The notes under the pieces were generated by a model. It did not search any database and had not been told where the DNA came from. It worked only from the letters and a program-made list of their open reading frames with translations. Source: Anaspis maculata (Eukaryota; Arthropoda; Insecta; Coleoptera; Scraptiidae). From it: a stretch of 64,000 nt of DNA. Each line of letters opens with the position of its first letter. The first letter of the stretch is position 1. This document shows, in pieces, positions 10,833 through 21,498 of this stretch. The stretch covers positions 91,583,602 through 91,647,601 of the forward strand of contig OX421963.1 of the NCBI GenBank assembly GCA_949128115.1, written 5' to 3'. Position numbers and translations under genes: made by a program.

Positions 10833-11023
10833 TTATTGGTTACGTCCGTGGACGTTACATATGTGTTTGGTCAGGTTCTGCTTGAGTTTGCAGCGGTACG
10901 AGCAGTAGAAGCACTGGAAGCTGGGCAGTTTTCCGCATTCGTACTTGATGTGGGAGCCGAGTCCGGCTTTGTACTTGTAGCCCTTGTTGCACTGCCCGCA
11001 AAAGAACTTTTTCCCCGACGCAC
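10833..11023 (-). CDS. lola: lola-type zinc-finger terminal exon 7
   Basis: After a TTTTGTAG acceptor, 62 residues start ASGKKFFCGQCNKGYKYKAG. Finger 1 ends HIKYEC. The linker is GKLPSFQ. Finger 2 CFYCSYRCKLKQNLTKH ends HICNVH, with tail GRNQ and TGA. The second finger (YxCKLK) resembles the exon at 51325-51521. A minus-strand AATAAA at 10815-10820 lies 13 bases past the stop. Confidence 0.87.
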
Positions 11024-11029
11024 CTACAA

Positions 11030-11740
11030 AATAATCACGTGTCAATTTGATTTCGCAGCTCACAAGCAGCAAGGTTCAAACACTGACGGCATTCACACAC
11101 ATTGATGTACCTGATGACATGGGGAACGCTTCAAATTCCAAAGAAATCAAAGAGCAAAAACAGAGGCTTCGTTTTCGATTCACCTGTATTTCGTTCGGTA
11201 TCGTTCATATACCTAGAGGCGTAAGCTTCAAGTTTGAAACGCGAAGTGATCGTTCGAACTCAAGTTTTGTGCAGATGGAATGATTCAATGGAAAATTTGG
11301 ATATGAATAACAAATGTAGCGAAGAGATAGTCGGTACAATAATTTCTATCTATAATTAGCTGGGAAAGAAATGCCAGGTAGATGAAAGGTGACGTTTGCA
11401 CCTGTGTGCTAGGTCTCGTATACAAAACTTCAATAGTGCAAAGTTTTGAGATTGGAGAAGCATTTTATCATTTTTCTTCGACTGCTTGCTGTCCAAATTC
11501 TTGATTAGTTCAGACAAAGTCAACGCCCTTTTGTTACACTTCAAAATCGGCCATTTATACATATAGAAAATGAAAAACATTTTTCACTACACTTTTTATT
11601 TGGAAAAAGCAGCACATTCATGAATACCTAAATATCAATAAATATCTACCTACTATCAGATATTACAAAATTTATTTATAGCCACAAAAAATTCACAGTC
11701 ACAGAGAAGTCGCAAAAAATACGAAAAAAACTACACAGTT
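11030..11740. other. intron without a recognisable gene
   Basis: AT-rich spacer between terminal exons. It contains the downstream region of the 11745 exon, with AATAAA on the minus strand at 11671-11676. The short open frames here show no known motif. Confidence 0.4.
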
Positions 11741-11744
11741 CAAG

Positions 11745-11995
11745 TTACTGATGGATTCTCTCGAAGCAGTCCCAGCAATAATGAGGGTGTCCCGGGCAGT
11801 CTCCGCAGTAGCTGGTCACCCTTTTCATCCTGTTATCCGACTCGCGACGCGAGAACCGTTGCCTCAGCCTCCTGTAACACTCCCGGCACCTTCTTCTCGT
11901 TTTCAGCAACGGGTTCGTCGGATTGATAAAAGTGTGGTCTCTCTTGTCCACGAGATCTATCGTTTCTGGTTCTGGACGTTCTTGGATGTAATACG
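11745..11995 (-). CDS. Cys-rich (piggyBac-tail-like) alternative terminal exon
   Basis: This 82-residue exon follows TTTTTTTCAG and joins with the same two-base phase as the finger exons, but carries no C2H2 unit. After a linker starting YYIQERPEPETIDLVDKRDH it shows RRRCRECYRRL, an Arg-rich helix, SYCGDCPG, and HYCWDCFERIHQ then TAA. The Cys pattern is C-X2-C, about 24 residues, C-X2-C-X5-C-X2-C-F-X3-H. It resembles the cross-brace zinc module at the C-terminus of piggyBac transposases, where it binds transposon ends. Whether it derives from one is inference. A poly(A) signal lies at 11671. Confidence 0.7.
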
Positions 11996-12049
11996 CTGAA
12001 AAAAAGACTAATTAATATGAAGCTGTCGAAGAACTAACTAGTCCCGATT

Positions 12050-12480
12050 GAAAAAAAAACTCACTTGTATTCTTGAAAAATCAACCAAACTCTACATTTA
12101 CTCGTGGGGAAAAAAGGAAAACCCTGTGGAAAATTGTGAGAGCTTTGAAACGAGGTATAACTCGATAGTTCTGGTTTTTAAGGGAATAACCCCCTTGTCC
12201 CCTCTATTTGAAAATTATTTTCAAATGATTTGGAAAGATTCTCATTATTATAAGAGAATTCTTGCAAGCTTCACGGTAATTTTGTATTTAGGCAAAGAAA
12301 TAATTTTGGAGAGACCACTGAAGCGTAACCGAGTTTCGAACCCAGAACATCACGCCCGTACGGCGGCGATTTTTCTGCTCCACCTCAGAGCAGTTGAATT
12401 TCGCCTGAATCAACAAAAATGCGTTTGTTGCAATAATAAATTTATTTTTCCAACATTCACAATCAAACAAGGACGAAGAA
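12050..12480. other. intron spacer
   Basis: AT-rich spacer between the two Cys-rich exons. An open frame on the plus strand (12048-12500) has no recognisable domain. The minus-strand AATAAA at 12441-12446 serves the 12504 exon. Confidence 0.4.
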
Positions 12481-12503
12481 CAAGTCTGGTGAGACAGTGA
12501 AGA

Positions 12504-12748
12504 TTACTGGTGGAATTTGTGGAAGCAATCCCAGCAGTAGCCGGGCTGTCCGGTGCAGTCGGCGCAGTAGCTGGTCACCTTTCTGATTTTATTGTCCGCC
12601 TCCCGCCGCTTCAACGTCTCCCTCAGTTTCTGGTAGCAGCCCTTGCAGTTTCTCCTCCGTTTCGTCCCGGGCCCGGTCGGATTCACGAAAGTGTGATCGC
12701 TCCTGTTCAGGGCATTGTCTATGGCCGGGAAACCATGCGTGTACACGG
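12504..12748 (-). CDS. Cys-rich (piggyBac-tail-like) alternative terminal exon, paralogue
   Basis: Eighty residues beginning VYTHGFPAIDNALNRSDHTF follow a CTTCCAG acceptor in array phase. The module RRRNCKGCYQKL, SYCADCTG, YCWDCFHKFHQ then TAA repeats the Cys/His layout of the exon at 11745-11995. The shared core DHTFxNPT precedes it and the shared KVTSYC/RVTSYC precedes the third Cys. The two are tandem duplicates about 750 bases apart. Conservation of every metal ligand, with divergence elsewhere, argues for function. Alternative explanation: a small independent gene, but the lack of a start codon and the splice phase speak against that. Confidence 0.7.
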
Positions 12749-12849
12749 CTGGAAGAAACAAAGCTTCAGTAAGTGGCTCTTGTGGATGGGGGCGGCAGCT
12801 AGAACTAAGCCGAAACTTACTTTTGCATGTTTTTCACAATAACTGAATA

Positions 12850-13240
12850 TTTTGGTCCAAAAATCTGGCAGAGAATTGCAAAGAACAAATCGAGGACAGT
12901 TTTGGGTTGTGCCGGGCAAGAGCTTTTCAACAAGGTGTCACTCGGCACAATTCCAATTGATTCAAAATCCAAATAAATTCCCAATGGGTCCTTATAGCGA
13001 CAGTCCATTTTGCAAAAATTCAAAGAGTACCTTGCAACACCTTTCAGAAGAGCTATCGCTGGATACGAGGCTGGGTACTTTCCAAATCTTAACTCAAGAG
13101 TCTGATAATTTAATTTCTTTTCGAAAAAGATTTCAGACAGAAACCTACAATAAACAAATCTGGACAAACACAGTGAAACGCCAGTTGGGCTTCCGTTTTC
13201 ACGAAACACACTTTGTGATGCTATGCTAAGCGGAAGCTGT
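12850..13240. other. intron without a recognisable gene
   Basis: Both strands carry open frames over 120 codons here (plus 12852-13229, minus 12817-13209). Neither has a known motif. Their mutual overlap and AT-rich composition suggest chance. Confidence 0.35.
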
Positions 13241-13245
13241 AAAAC

Positions 13246-13445
13246 GAGGTGTCAGGTCAGGTTTGAGACAGTTCGGATTATTCAGAAAGTGGCGAGTCAG
13301 GTCAGGTCAGGTTTCCGCGAGTGGCGCCAGGCACTACCCGGCAAATTGATCCATCGCCGGGTGTCAAGTGGTTTCTCGTCCGCCCCTGCCACCGGCAGGG
13401 GAGCGGAAAAAAAAATCAGGTCAAGTCAGGTCAAGTCAGGTCATC
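13246..13445 (+). repeat. interstitial TCAGG telomere-like tracts (left flank of satellite)
   Basis: Clusters of GTCAGGTCAGG occur near 13250 and 13305, and a GTCAAGTCAGG variant run occurs at about 13418-13441. They surround a GC-rich palindromic stretch (CCCCTGCCACCGGCAGGGG). TCAGG is the telomere unit of many beetles. The run ends where the 13.46 kb satellite starts. Confidence 0.6.
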
Positions 13446-13461
13446 ATGACATCATGTTGGA

Positions 13462-16400
13462 GGCTTCTATCAACCAATTCTTTCGAAAATTTATAGAAAT
13501 TTTCAGAATTTTCTATGAGATTTCCAGGGATTTTTACAAAAATTTTAGAGATTTCGAAGATTTCTGAAGATGAGCATTGATTCTCAAGGATCCCCCAATA
13601 TTTCTACGGTTTTTAGGGACTACAAAAAGGCTTCTATGAGATATTCAAGGATTAATGAGAATTTAAAAGCGGTTCTAAATATTCTACGGAATATCTTGGG
13701 ATTTTTATGATTTTCTAGATATCTTTGCGGAATTTCCTAAGACTTCTAGGGATTTTTTAGAATTTCTCGAGATTTCTAAGGATTTTTAACGATTCGTATG
13801 GGATCTTCAAAACCCCAAACGGTTTCTTAGGATGTTTGATTTTTTTGGAAATTTCTACGAGATTTCCAGGGATTTCCAAAAATTTCTACGAGATTTTGTA
13901 GGAGTTTTCAAATAATTTACAACATTCTCCGGGATTTCTAGCGATTTTCAGGGTTTGTTACAGATTTATAAATATTTCTACAAGATTTATGACAGCTTAT
14001 AGAAATTTTCACGAGATTTCTGAAAATTTTCTCTCAGCTTTCAACTCTGTTCTTTTTTCGACTGAGTTATTTTCAAGAATCTAGGGATTTCTGAAGATCC
14101 TACGAGATTTTTTGAAGATCTCTAGAATATTTCCAGGGATGTTTGAAGATTCCTGCGGGATCTCTAGGAATTCCTGATGATTTGTATGAAAATTGCTCGG
14201 TATTTCTGAAAATCTCCATTGATTTTGAGATTTCACGGAATTTCAAAAATATTTCTGAAAAATGTTGGGAGGATTTTTAGAGATTTTTGAGGACACTGTG
14301 AATTTAGTAAGATTTCTACAGGATTTCTAGGAATTTATGAGAAATTTTATGGCATTCTAGGGATTTCTGAGAAATTCTACAAGATTTATGAGGAATTTCA
14401 AGGCATTTATAAAAATTTCTACACAATTCCCAAAGGTGTTTACGAGATTTTTGAGGATTCCTGTGGAAATTTTTTGGGATTTCTGAAGATTTCTACGGGG
14501 AATGTGAGGATTTCTAAAGATTCATTGAAAATTTCAAGGGATTTCTGAACATTTATACGGAATCTCCAAGGATTCCTAGAGATTTCTACAAGATTTTCAA
14601 GATTTTCTAGAGATTTCCAAAGATTTTAAAAATTTCTATGCAGTTCTAGGATTGAAGATTGCAAAAGATTCATGGGCTAGAGTGAAAATTTGTATGGAAT
14701 TCCTAGTGATTTCATTGCATATTCATTTTGAGCATTTCTAAAGGATTCTACAAGATTCGTGGGAATTTCTAAAGATTTTTATGGAATTACTGGGGATTTC
14801 TGAAGATTCTTCATAGGATTTCTGGAAAATTATAGCGAGTTTTAAAAATTTCTATAGGTTTTCTGGGAATTTGTTCCAGATTTCCATGAATTTCTGAATA
14901 TTTCCTCAAAATTTGAGGGGATTTCTGGGAGCTTTTGAAAAATTTGTTTTAATTTTCAGAAACTGCCAGAGATTTCTCAAGATTTCTACGAAAATTCGAG
15001 AAGTTCCTGAAGACTTTTGAAGATTTCCAGGAAATCACGAGAGTTTAAGATTTTGTAAAACTTCTAGAGATCTGAGGATTTCTAACATCTACGGGAATTC
15101 AAAGAATTTCAACGGAAATTCGAAGGATTTCTTAGGGTCCATGGGACTGCCTCCAAGATTTTTAGAAGATTACTGGGGATTTTAGTTTTTTCGACGCGAT
15201 TTCCAATGATTTTCAAGAATTTTCAGGGATTTATACGAGATTTTCAAGAATTGCAAAGTTTTGGAAAATTTTCATTCCTGAAAATTCTTCTCGGATCCTG
15301 AAAATTCGTATAGATTTCTAAACATGTTCTGACAATTTTTATGGAATTTTGAAGATTTCTACGGGATTGCAGAGGGTTTTTAAAAAACTTTGTGGGTATT
15401 TCTAGAGATTTTTGAGGATTTCCAAAAATTTATATGCACCTCTCAAAATTTCTGCGGGATGTCTGGGAATTTTAAAAGACTGTATGGGATTCTAGGGATT
15501 TCTGAGAAATTCTACGAGATTTTTGAGGAATTTCAAGACATTTCTCAAGATTTCTACACAATTCCCAAAGGTTTTTACGAGATCTTTGAGAATTCCTGAG
15601 AAAATTTCCAGGGATTTCTGAAGATTTCTACGGGAAATGTAAGAATTCCTGAAGATCCATTGAGAGTTTCAAGGCATTTCCGAATATTTCTACAGAATCT
15701 TCAAGGATTTCTGGAAAATTATAGGGAGTTTTAAAAATTTCTATAGGTTTTCTGGGAATTTGTTCCAGATCTCCAAGAATTTCTGAATATTTCCACAAGA
15801 TCTTAAGGGATTTTTGGGAGTTTTTGGAAAATTCGTATGGATTTTCAAAAACTGCTAGAGATTTCTCAAGATTTCTACAAAAATTCGAGAAGTTCCTGAA
15901 GATTTTTGAAGATTTCCAGGGATTCACGAGAGTTCATAGAAAAGGATTAAATATTTGTATGTGATATCTAGAAATTTCTAAATATTTCTATCAAATTTTG
16001 GAAAACTTCTAGAGATCTAAAAATTTCTAACATCTATGGGGATTCAAGGAATTTCAAGGGAAATTCGGAGGATTTCTTAGGGTCCATGGGACTACCTCCA
16101 AGATTTTTAGAAGATTACTGGGGATTTTAGAGCTTTCGACGCGATTTCAAAAGATTTTCAAAAATTTTCAGGGATTCCTATGAAATTTTCAAGAAATGCA
16201 AAGTTTTGGAAAATTTCACAGGATCCGGAAAATTCGTATAGATTTCTAAAAATGTTCTATGGACATTTTCTATGGAATTTTGGAGGTTTCTACGGGATTT
16301 CCAAGGGTTTTCAAAGAACTTTGTAGGTATTTCTAAAGATTTTTGAGGATATCCAAAAATGTCTATACATTTCTCAAAATTTCTGCGGGATGTCTGGGAA

Positions 16401-17550
16401 TTTTAGAAGACTTGTATGGCATTCTAGGGATTTCTGAGAAATTCTACGAGATTTTTGAGAAATTTCAAGGCATTTCTCAAGATTTCTACACAATTCCCAA
16501 AAGTGTTTACGAGATTCTTGAGGATTCCTGTGGAATTTTTTTGAGATTTCTGAAGATTTCTACGGGAAATGTAAGGATTTCTGAAGATTCGTTCAAAATT
16601 TCAAGGGATTTTCGAATATTTCTACGGAATCTCCAAGGATTTCTAGAGATTTCTACAATATTTTCAAGGTTTCTAAAGATGTCCAAGGATTTTGAGAATT
16701 TCTATGCAGTTCTAGGATTGAAGATTTCAACTGACTCATGGGCTAGAGTGAAGATTTGAATGGAATTTCTAGTGTTTTCATTACATATGTATTTTGGATT
16801 TCAAAAGGATTCTACAGGATTCGTGGAAATTTCCAAAGATTTTTTTGGAATTACCGGGGATTTCTGAAGATTCCACATGGGATTTCTAGAAAATTATACG
16901 AGGCTTTGAAAATTTCTCTGGGATTTCTGGAAATTTGTTTTAGATCTCTAAGAATTCGAGCAATTTCCTAAGATTTTTGAAGATTTCTACAAGATGTCCA
17001 GGGATTCATGGAAATTCACACAGAAGAAATTCCAAACATCTCTACCAGATTTCGGAAAGCATCTGCAGATCTAAGGATTTCTAACATCTATGGGAATTCA
17101 AGGGATTTCTACGGAAATTCGAAGGGTTTCTTAAGGTCTCTATGGGAAGTCCCCAAAGATTTCCAGAAGATTTCTGGGAATCTTATAGTTTTCTACGCAA
17201 TTTCTAAGGGTTTTCAAGAATTTCTAGGGATTTCTACGAAACTTTAAGAATTGCTAGGTTTTGGGAAAATATTCACGGGATCTTGAAAATTCGTATAGAT
17301 TTCTAAAAATATTCTGGCAGTTTCTATGGAACTTTGGAGATTTCTACGGGATTTCCGAGGGTTTTTAAAAAATTTTGTGAGTATTTCTGAAGATTTTTGA
17401 GGATTCCCAGAAATTTCTATGCATTTCTCAATATTTATGCGGGATATCTGGGAATTTTAGAAGATTTGTATGGGATTTCTAGAGACTTTGGGATTTTTGA
17501 AGAATTTCCAATGATTTTCAAAGATTTCTGTGGGATTTCTCAAAACTTCA
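13462..17550 (+). repeat. large ATTTC-based satellite, direct orientation
   Basis: The whole stretch is built from degenerate units near GATTTCTACGGGATTTC and GAAGATTTC. Longer higher-order copies are clear. A block with GATTTCTGAGAAATTCTAC recurs near 14365, 15507 and 16428. A block with CATGGGCTAGAGTG recurs near 14669 and 16737. Open frames translate to repetitive Phe/Ile/Ser-rich sequence and are not genes. An inverted relative lies at 24820-27440. Confidence 0.85.
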
Positions 17551-17639
17551 TCTTCTATTTTTTTTAATCGACTTATTTAACCACGCGACATTCAGCTATT
17601 AGCTGCTCTACCATGCAACCTCGGGGTCAGCACAAAATA

Positions 17640-17727
17640 TCCATGGATGTAGCGGGATTCGAACCCACACAGCGCAGCGCGAGTGGGTCAGCTTGCCAAC
17701 ACCTATACCACTCGGCCACGACCGCTC
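17640..17727 (-). repeat. tRNA-Ser-like sequence / SINE head remnant
   Basis: The minus strand has a polymerase III A-box-like TGGCCGAGTGGTATAGG. About 45 bases later comes a B box, GGTTCGAATCC, inside a T-arm whose five-base stem (GTGGG/CCCGC) pairs. The acceptor and anticodon stems do not pair well, so it is not a working tRNA. A tRNA-derived SINE head or tRNA pseudogene is the best reading. Confidence 0.5.
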
Positions 17728-17779
17728 CAAATTTTTACGAGATTTCTAAAAATCCTCTGAGAATTTCTGATTTAGAGTA

Positions 17780-18140
17780 ACACATAATTCAAACAGCTGT
17801 ATGGGGCATGAATTTCGTTTGGGTAATTGAGTCTAGTTTTCAAGTTAACTGGAAACTTCAGCCATCCAACGAGGTGTTACACAGCAGCGGTCTGATCATT
17901 CCTTGTTGGACCCCCTGTCGAGGACATTTTTCGTGACTTCGAACAGAGTATACCATGTCACATCTCTCAAAAAAGCTCTCGTTGAACATTTTCCGAATCT
18001 CAGTTGAGTTCTTGAAAATTTATATTCTCCTTAATTTTCAACCGCTCACCTAAAAACGACCGAAGGCTCCTGTAGGATCCTGTCGAGGACACTTTTTGTA
18101 ACTTTGTACAGAGTAACCATATGACCCTTCTTATAGAGGC
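17780..18140. repeat. spacer with a duplicated segment
   Basis: CTGTCGAGGACA followed by TTTTTCGTGACTT occurs near 17925 and again, diverged, near 18078, each followed by an ACAGAGTA segment. No gene is seen. Confidence 0.35.
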
Positions 18141-18144
18141 TACG

Positions 18145-18216
18145 GTCAGGTCAGGTCAGGTCAGGTCAGGTCAGGTCAGGTTGGGTCAGGTCAGGTCAGG
18201 TCAGGTTAGATCAGGT
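18145..18216 (+). repeat. interstitial (TCAGG)n telomere-like array
   Basis: About 12 head-to-tail TCAGG units, with occasional TTGGG and TTAGA variants. With the tracts at 13.25-13.44 kb it brackets the satellite. This matches a telomeric repeat known in beetles. Simple-repeat expansion is the alternative. Confidence 0.75.
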
Positions 18217-18459
18217 ATACTAGATGACCCTTCTTAGATAGACTCCGGCAAGGCACATTTTCCAAATTCTTCTTCGATTTCATTGCCTAAATCATCGTGT
18301 TGAACTAAATAAACCGCTATTTAAAATTATGACAAAATGTATTAGATTTAAAAATAATTAGAAATAAAGTAGTGTTCAAAAACTACTGGTATTTCAAAAC
18401 TTGACTCGCGTTCAAAAACAGCTTTATTGTTAACTCTTTAGTCTTTACAATGCGGTAGC

Positions 18460-18662
18460 CTAGTGGGTGTACATAAAATCACACTGGTTGTGCTTGATCC
18501 TGACGTGCCTCCGTATGGACTGCCTGTGTCTGCATATGAACTGACAATACGGACACTGGAACCCTGGCGGCTTCCCACATTCGATTCTCACGTGGGCCTG
18601 CAGATTGCCCTTGTATTTGTACACTTTTTCGCAGTTCGGGCACGGAAACGCTTGCGGATAAC
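18460..18662 (-). CDS. lola: lola-type zinc-finger terminal exon 8
   Basis: A TTTCTAG acceptor leads into YPQAFPCPNCEKVYKYKGN, very close to the classic lola finger consensus. Finger 1 ends HVRIEC. The linker is GKPPGFQ. Finger 2 CPYCQFICRHRQSIRRH ends HVRIKH. The tail NQCDFMYTH is followed by TAG, 66 residues in total. AATAAA on the minus strand at 18423-18428 lies about 30 bases below the stop. This is one of the best matches in the window to canonical lola isoforms. Confidence 0.9.
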
Positions 18663-18828
18663 CTAGAAATTGTTCATCATTAATACATTTTTTCGACATC
18701 TCCCCACTCGATGAATGCATGTGAACAAGTCGGTGCATAACTAAAACGCACCCAAGAGTTATAAATAGTTTATTTGGCACGCACACACACACATTTCTAG
18801 ACTAGAGGTATTTTGGTTACTCGTTGCC

Positions 18829-19049
18829 CTAGTGACTTAGTTTACGTTTAGTTCTAGTTTTACAAACGATGTTGTGCAACTGCTTGACGTGGTACTCCAA
18901 ATGTTCCTTGCGCTTGAACATTTGGCGACAGAACATGCACTGGAACGTTCTCGGTATCCCGCATTCGTACTTGAGGTGCCTGGCCAGCGTGGCTTTTTGC
19001 TTGTAGCCTCTGTTGCAGGCCGAGCAGATGTAGTTCCTGCTGCCTCTGC
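18829..19049 (-). CDS. lola: lola-type zinc-finger terminal exon 9
   Basis: The acceptor ATTCCAG precedes RGSRNYICSACNRGYKQKAT. Finger 1 ends HLKYEC. The linker is GIPRTFQ, replacing the usual GK. Finger 2 CMFCRQMFKRKEHLEYH ends HVKQLH. A basic tail (NIVCKTRTKRKLSH) is followed by TAG, 72 residues. The tail could add nuclear-localising or DNA-backbone contacts; that is inference. Minus-strand AATAAA lies at 18769-18774. The neighbouring exon at 18460 starts only about 165 bases beyond the stop. Confidence 0.87.
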
Positions 19050-19507
19050 CTGGAATGTCAACGTTTCGTAAGTATCCACTTCGCATCTCGGGGCTGCGAT
19101 AACACCAAAATAAACACACACAACATTCACGTGATCGTGTTAAAATATTTATTTCGAACATTTGTATATCAGCGAAACATCTATTTTGGTATATTGTCTC
19201 GGTGTACCTACCCAGCTGCAATGGTGATTTTGAAATATTGTTTTGATATCGTTACAATATCGATTTTTAAATATACCTTTGATGTTATTGAAATATTTAT
19301 TTCACACATGGTTTTGATCTGAACAATATTGTTTTGACACTGCTGACATACTTGACTTGGCACAAATATTTGTTGAATATTGGAGAAATATTTGGTGAAT
19401 ATTCAAGTAATATTCGGTAGATGATGCAGGAGTATTTGATTATTTTTTCAGAAAAAAAAAATGCAAAAAAGCGATAAAAAGGAATGTCATAAAAACTCGG
19501 GTGAAAA

Positions 19508-19704
19508 CTAGTCGTCGATGATGCAGAAGTCTTTGTGCTTGGACTTCAGGTGGCGGCTCAGGTTGCTCTTCTGCTTGGTGCTGTAGTCGCACATGGTGCA
19601 CTTGAACATGCACGGTTTTTCGCACTCGAACAACAGATGGCGTCTCAGCGAAGCGGGTTGCTTGTAGCTCCGGTAACACTTGTAGCAGAAATGACGGATG
19701 TTAC
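19508..19704 (-). CDS. lola: lola-type zinc-finger terminal exon 10
   Basis: AATTTCAG precedes NIRHFCYKCYRSYKQPAS. Finger 1 ends HLLFEC. The linker is EKPCMFK, without the usual Gly. Finger 2 CTMCDYSTKQKSNLSRH ends HLKSKH. The tail KDFCIIDD is followed by TAG, giving 64 residues. All eight metal ligands are present. No AATAAA is evident just downstream; the next 60 bases are A-rich on the plus strand. Confidence 0.86.
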
Positions 19705-19996
19705 CTGAAATTGACACGCTGTAACGCAATTCAATTGTTCATCTATCGTGCTGCACCTACCCTACTGTTAGTTACTTCTCAAGTTAGTATACATGAAACA
19801 AACTACTGATTTCAACTGAAATTCAATTTATTCAGGCACTTTGAGCTATAACTTCAACCCAACCCATAACTTAATATAACAATACCTAATAATTTATTAC
19901 ACAAGAAACATCGGCTACGATTCTAGCTGCGTCAAAAAGAAGGCACTTTTTAGGATTTATGCACATTTCCAGGGTTTGATTTATAAATTCGCGGTT

Positions 19997-20199
19997 TCAA
20001 TCGATGGTCACGGGCAGACTGAAAAATATCTTGTGCTTCCCGATCATGTGCCGCGTCAGGTTCTCTCGGCGTTTGCTGAAGTATTCGCAGAGCTGACACT
20101 TGAACCTTGGCGGCAGCTGGCATTCGAAACGCACGTGCCTGGTGAGGTGGTTCTTGTTTTTGTACGTGCTAAGACACTGAGGGCATTGGTATCTGAAAA
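19997..20199 (-). CDS. lola: lola-type zinc-finger terminal exon 11
   Basis: Two successive TTTTCAG sequences precede the finger. Only the upstream one keeps the common phase, giving FRYQCPQCLSTYKNKNH. Finger 1 ends HVRFEC. The linker is QLPPRFK, with Gln for Gly. Finger 2 CQLCEYFSKRRENLTRH ends HMIGKH. The tail KIFFSLPVTID is followed by TAA, 66 residues. The FRYQC start, ECQLP linker and SKRRENL finger tie it to 35987-36192 and 36334-36542, about 16 kb away. The nearest AATAAA, at 19827, is 165 bases past the stop. Confidence 0.87.
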
Positions 20200-20229
20200 C
20201 TGAAAACACTCGTCACACACCACACATCA

Positions 20230-21490
20230 CCCCACTCGGATAAAATTATAAAGAAAAAACTGAAGAATATACTTGAGCTGTGAGGAAAAGTCGCCTCGAG
20301 TTCCAAACTAACGCTACAACAAGAAGTCAAGAACCGAAAGTAGTTAGTACAGCTTTTAAATTTTGCCCAGCAGATGCAGAAAAGCTATGAGAAATAAAGA
20401 CGCGCCTGAAGGGGAAAAGGCAAGGGCAGAAGGGTGCCTTGGCGACCCTCGCTCTTTGCGGATTACCTGTACGGGTTGGTGAGGAATGCAGAAAGCAGGG
20501 TGAATACGTAATTTTTCACAAGGTTACCAAAGCAGATGTTTGCCGTGATACACTTCTCAGAGTTTTTACCGATCGCATTTCAATACTAGGTTCGTTAATT
20601 GCAAATTTTGATTCTTTTCTCAGAAACAATACTCAGACCGTTTTTTGCTGTCGGCAAGGTGGAGGTTTTGCTCAGGAGTGAATGGATCAAGTACCTTGAT
20701 TGAGGCTTTGGAACTTGACCTGATTCTTCATTTCCTTATCCCTGAAATCAAATAAATAACAACTAAATTGCTTTTATACAAAAAAAAGTTTTTAATGAAA
20801 TCGAATCAAAAAATAATTTTTTGTTGGTTAGTTATGTAAGCTCCGACTCCGATCAAATAGGCTTTGCAATGCTTCCAAATGCTTTTGGCAATTTCGACAA
20901 AGTGCCACTCGATATGGCTCGAATAATTGATACAAAAAATGCCCCCTATACAGGTGTCCCGGAATAAGGGTTGCAAAATTCACAGAGATAGATAGTTCAA
21001 AAAAAGTCCTCTTATTTTCAATTTTTTATATTCCTGTGAAATTTGTAAACGTCATAGAGGCCGTTCTTAGTGTAACGATGACCCCTTTCATTCAGGAAAG
21101 TCTTTACCAAGTGCTTTTTATTATTTTGCTTCAATTTTCGAGGATTCTCGACCAATTCCGCAACAATCAGAACGTTCCCAACTTTCTCATTCGGAAAATC
21201 GTTCATGAACTTTCACCCAAAATGTTATATAACTCCAAATCCTCAAGTAATTCTCATTGAAAAAATAAAACCAAAATAAAATTTGATTGAAAAAGTCGTT
21301 TTTCGGAGCAATAAGCGATACGACAAATCTTAACCGTGTATAAAGAGCCAATAAAAAGCCTTTTCACTATAACGAGAAGCTGGGTTCTGCTTTTTTCATA
21401 ATTAGGTTGTATAAATCAGTCAATAACAGTTTTGCGGTGTGCTACAACGGTGAGTGCAAAGGACACTTAGCCCCATAGTGCAAAAAAACT
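20230..21490. other. intron without a recognisable gene
   Basis: A long AT-rich spacer. Around 20940-20975 a short ACAGGTGTCCCGGAATAAGG motif resembles mobile-element ends. Nothing else can be named. Confidence 0.35.
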
Positions 21491-21498
21491 CGGTGCAT

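Noticed and set aside
10408..10908. Plus-strand open frame of 166 codons
   Set aside because: It is the antisense shadow of the zinc-finger exon at 10344-10555 plus flanking intron.
12817..13229. Overlapping open frames over 120 codons on both strands
   Set aside because: No recognisable motif and no splice or poly(A) context; mutual overlap suggests chance.
13462..17250. Open frames rich in Phe, Ile and Ser, such as 16343-16759
   Set aside because: Pure translation of the ATTTC satellite; the mirrored array at 24.8-27.4 kb gives the same on the other strand.
17640..17727. A functional tRNA gene
   Set aside because: A and B boxes and the T-arm are present, but the acceptor and anticodon stems do not pair; a SINE or pseudo-tRNA is more likely.
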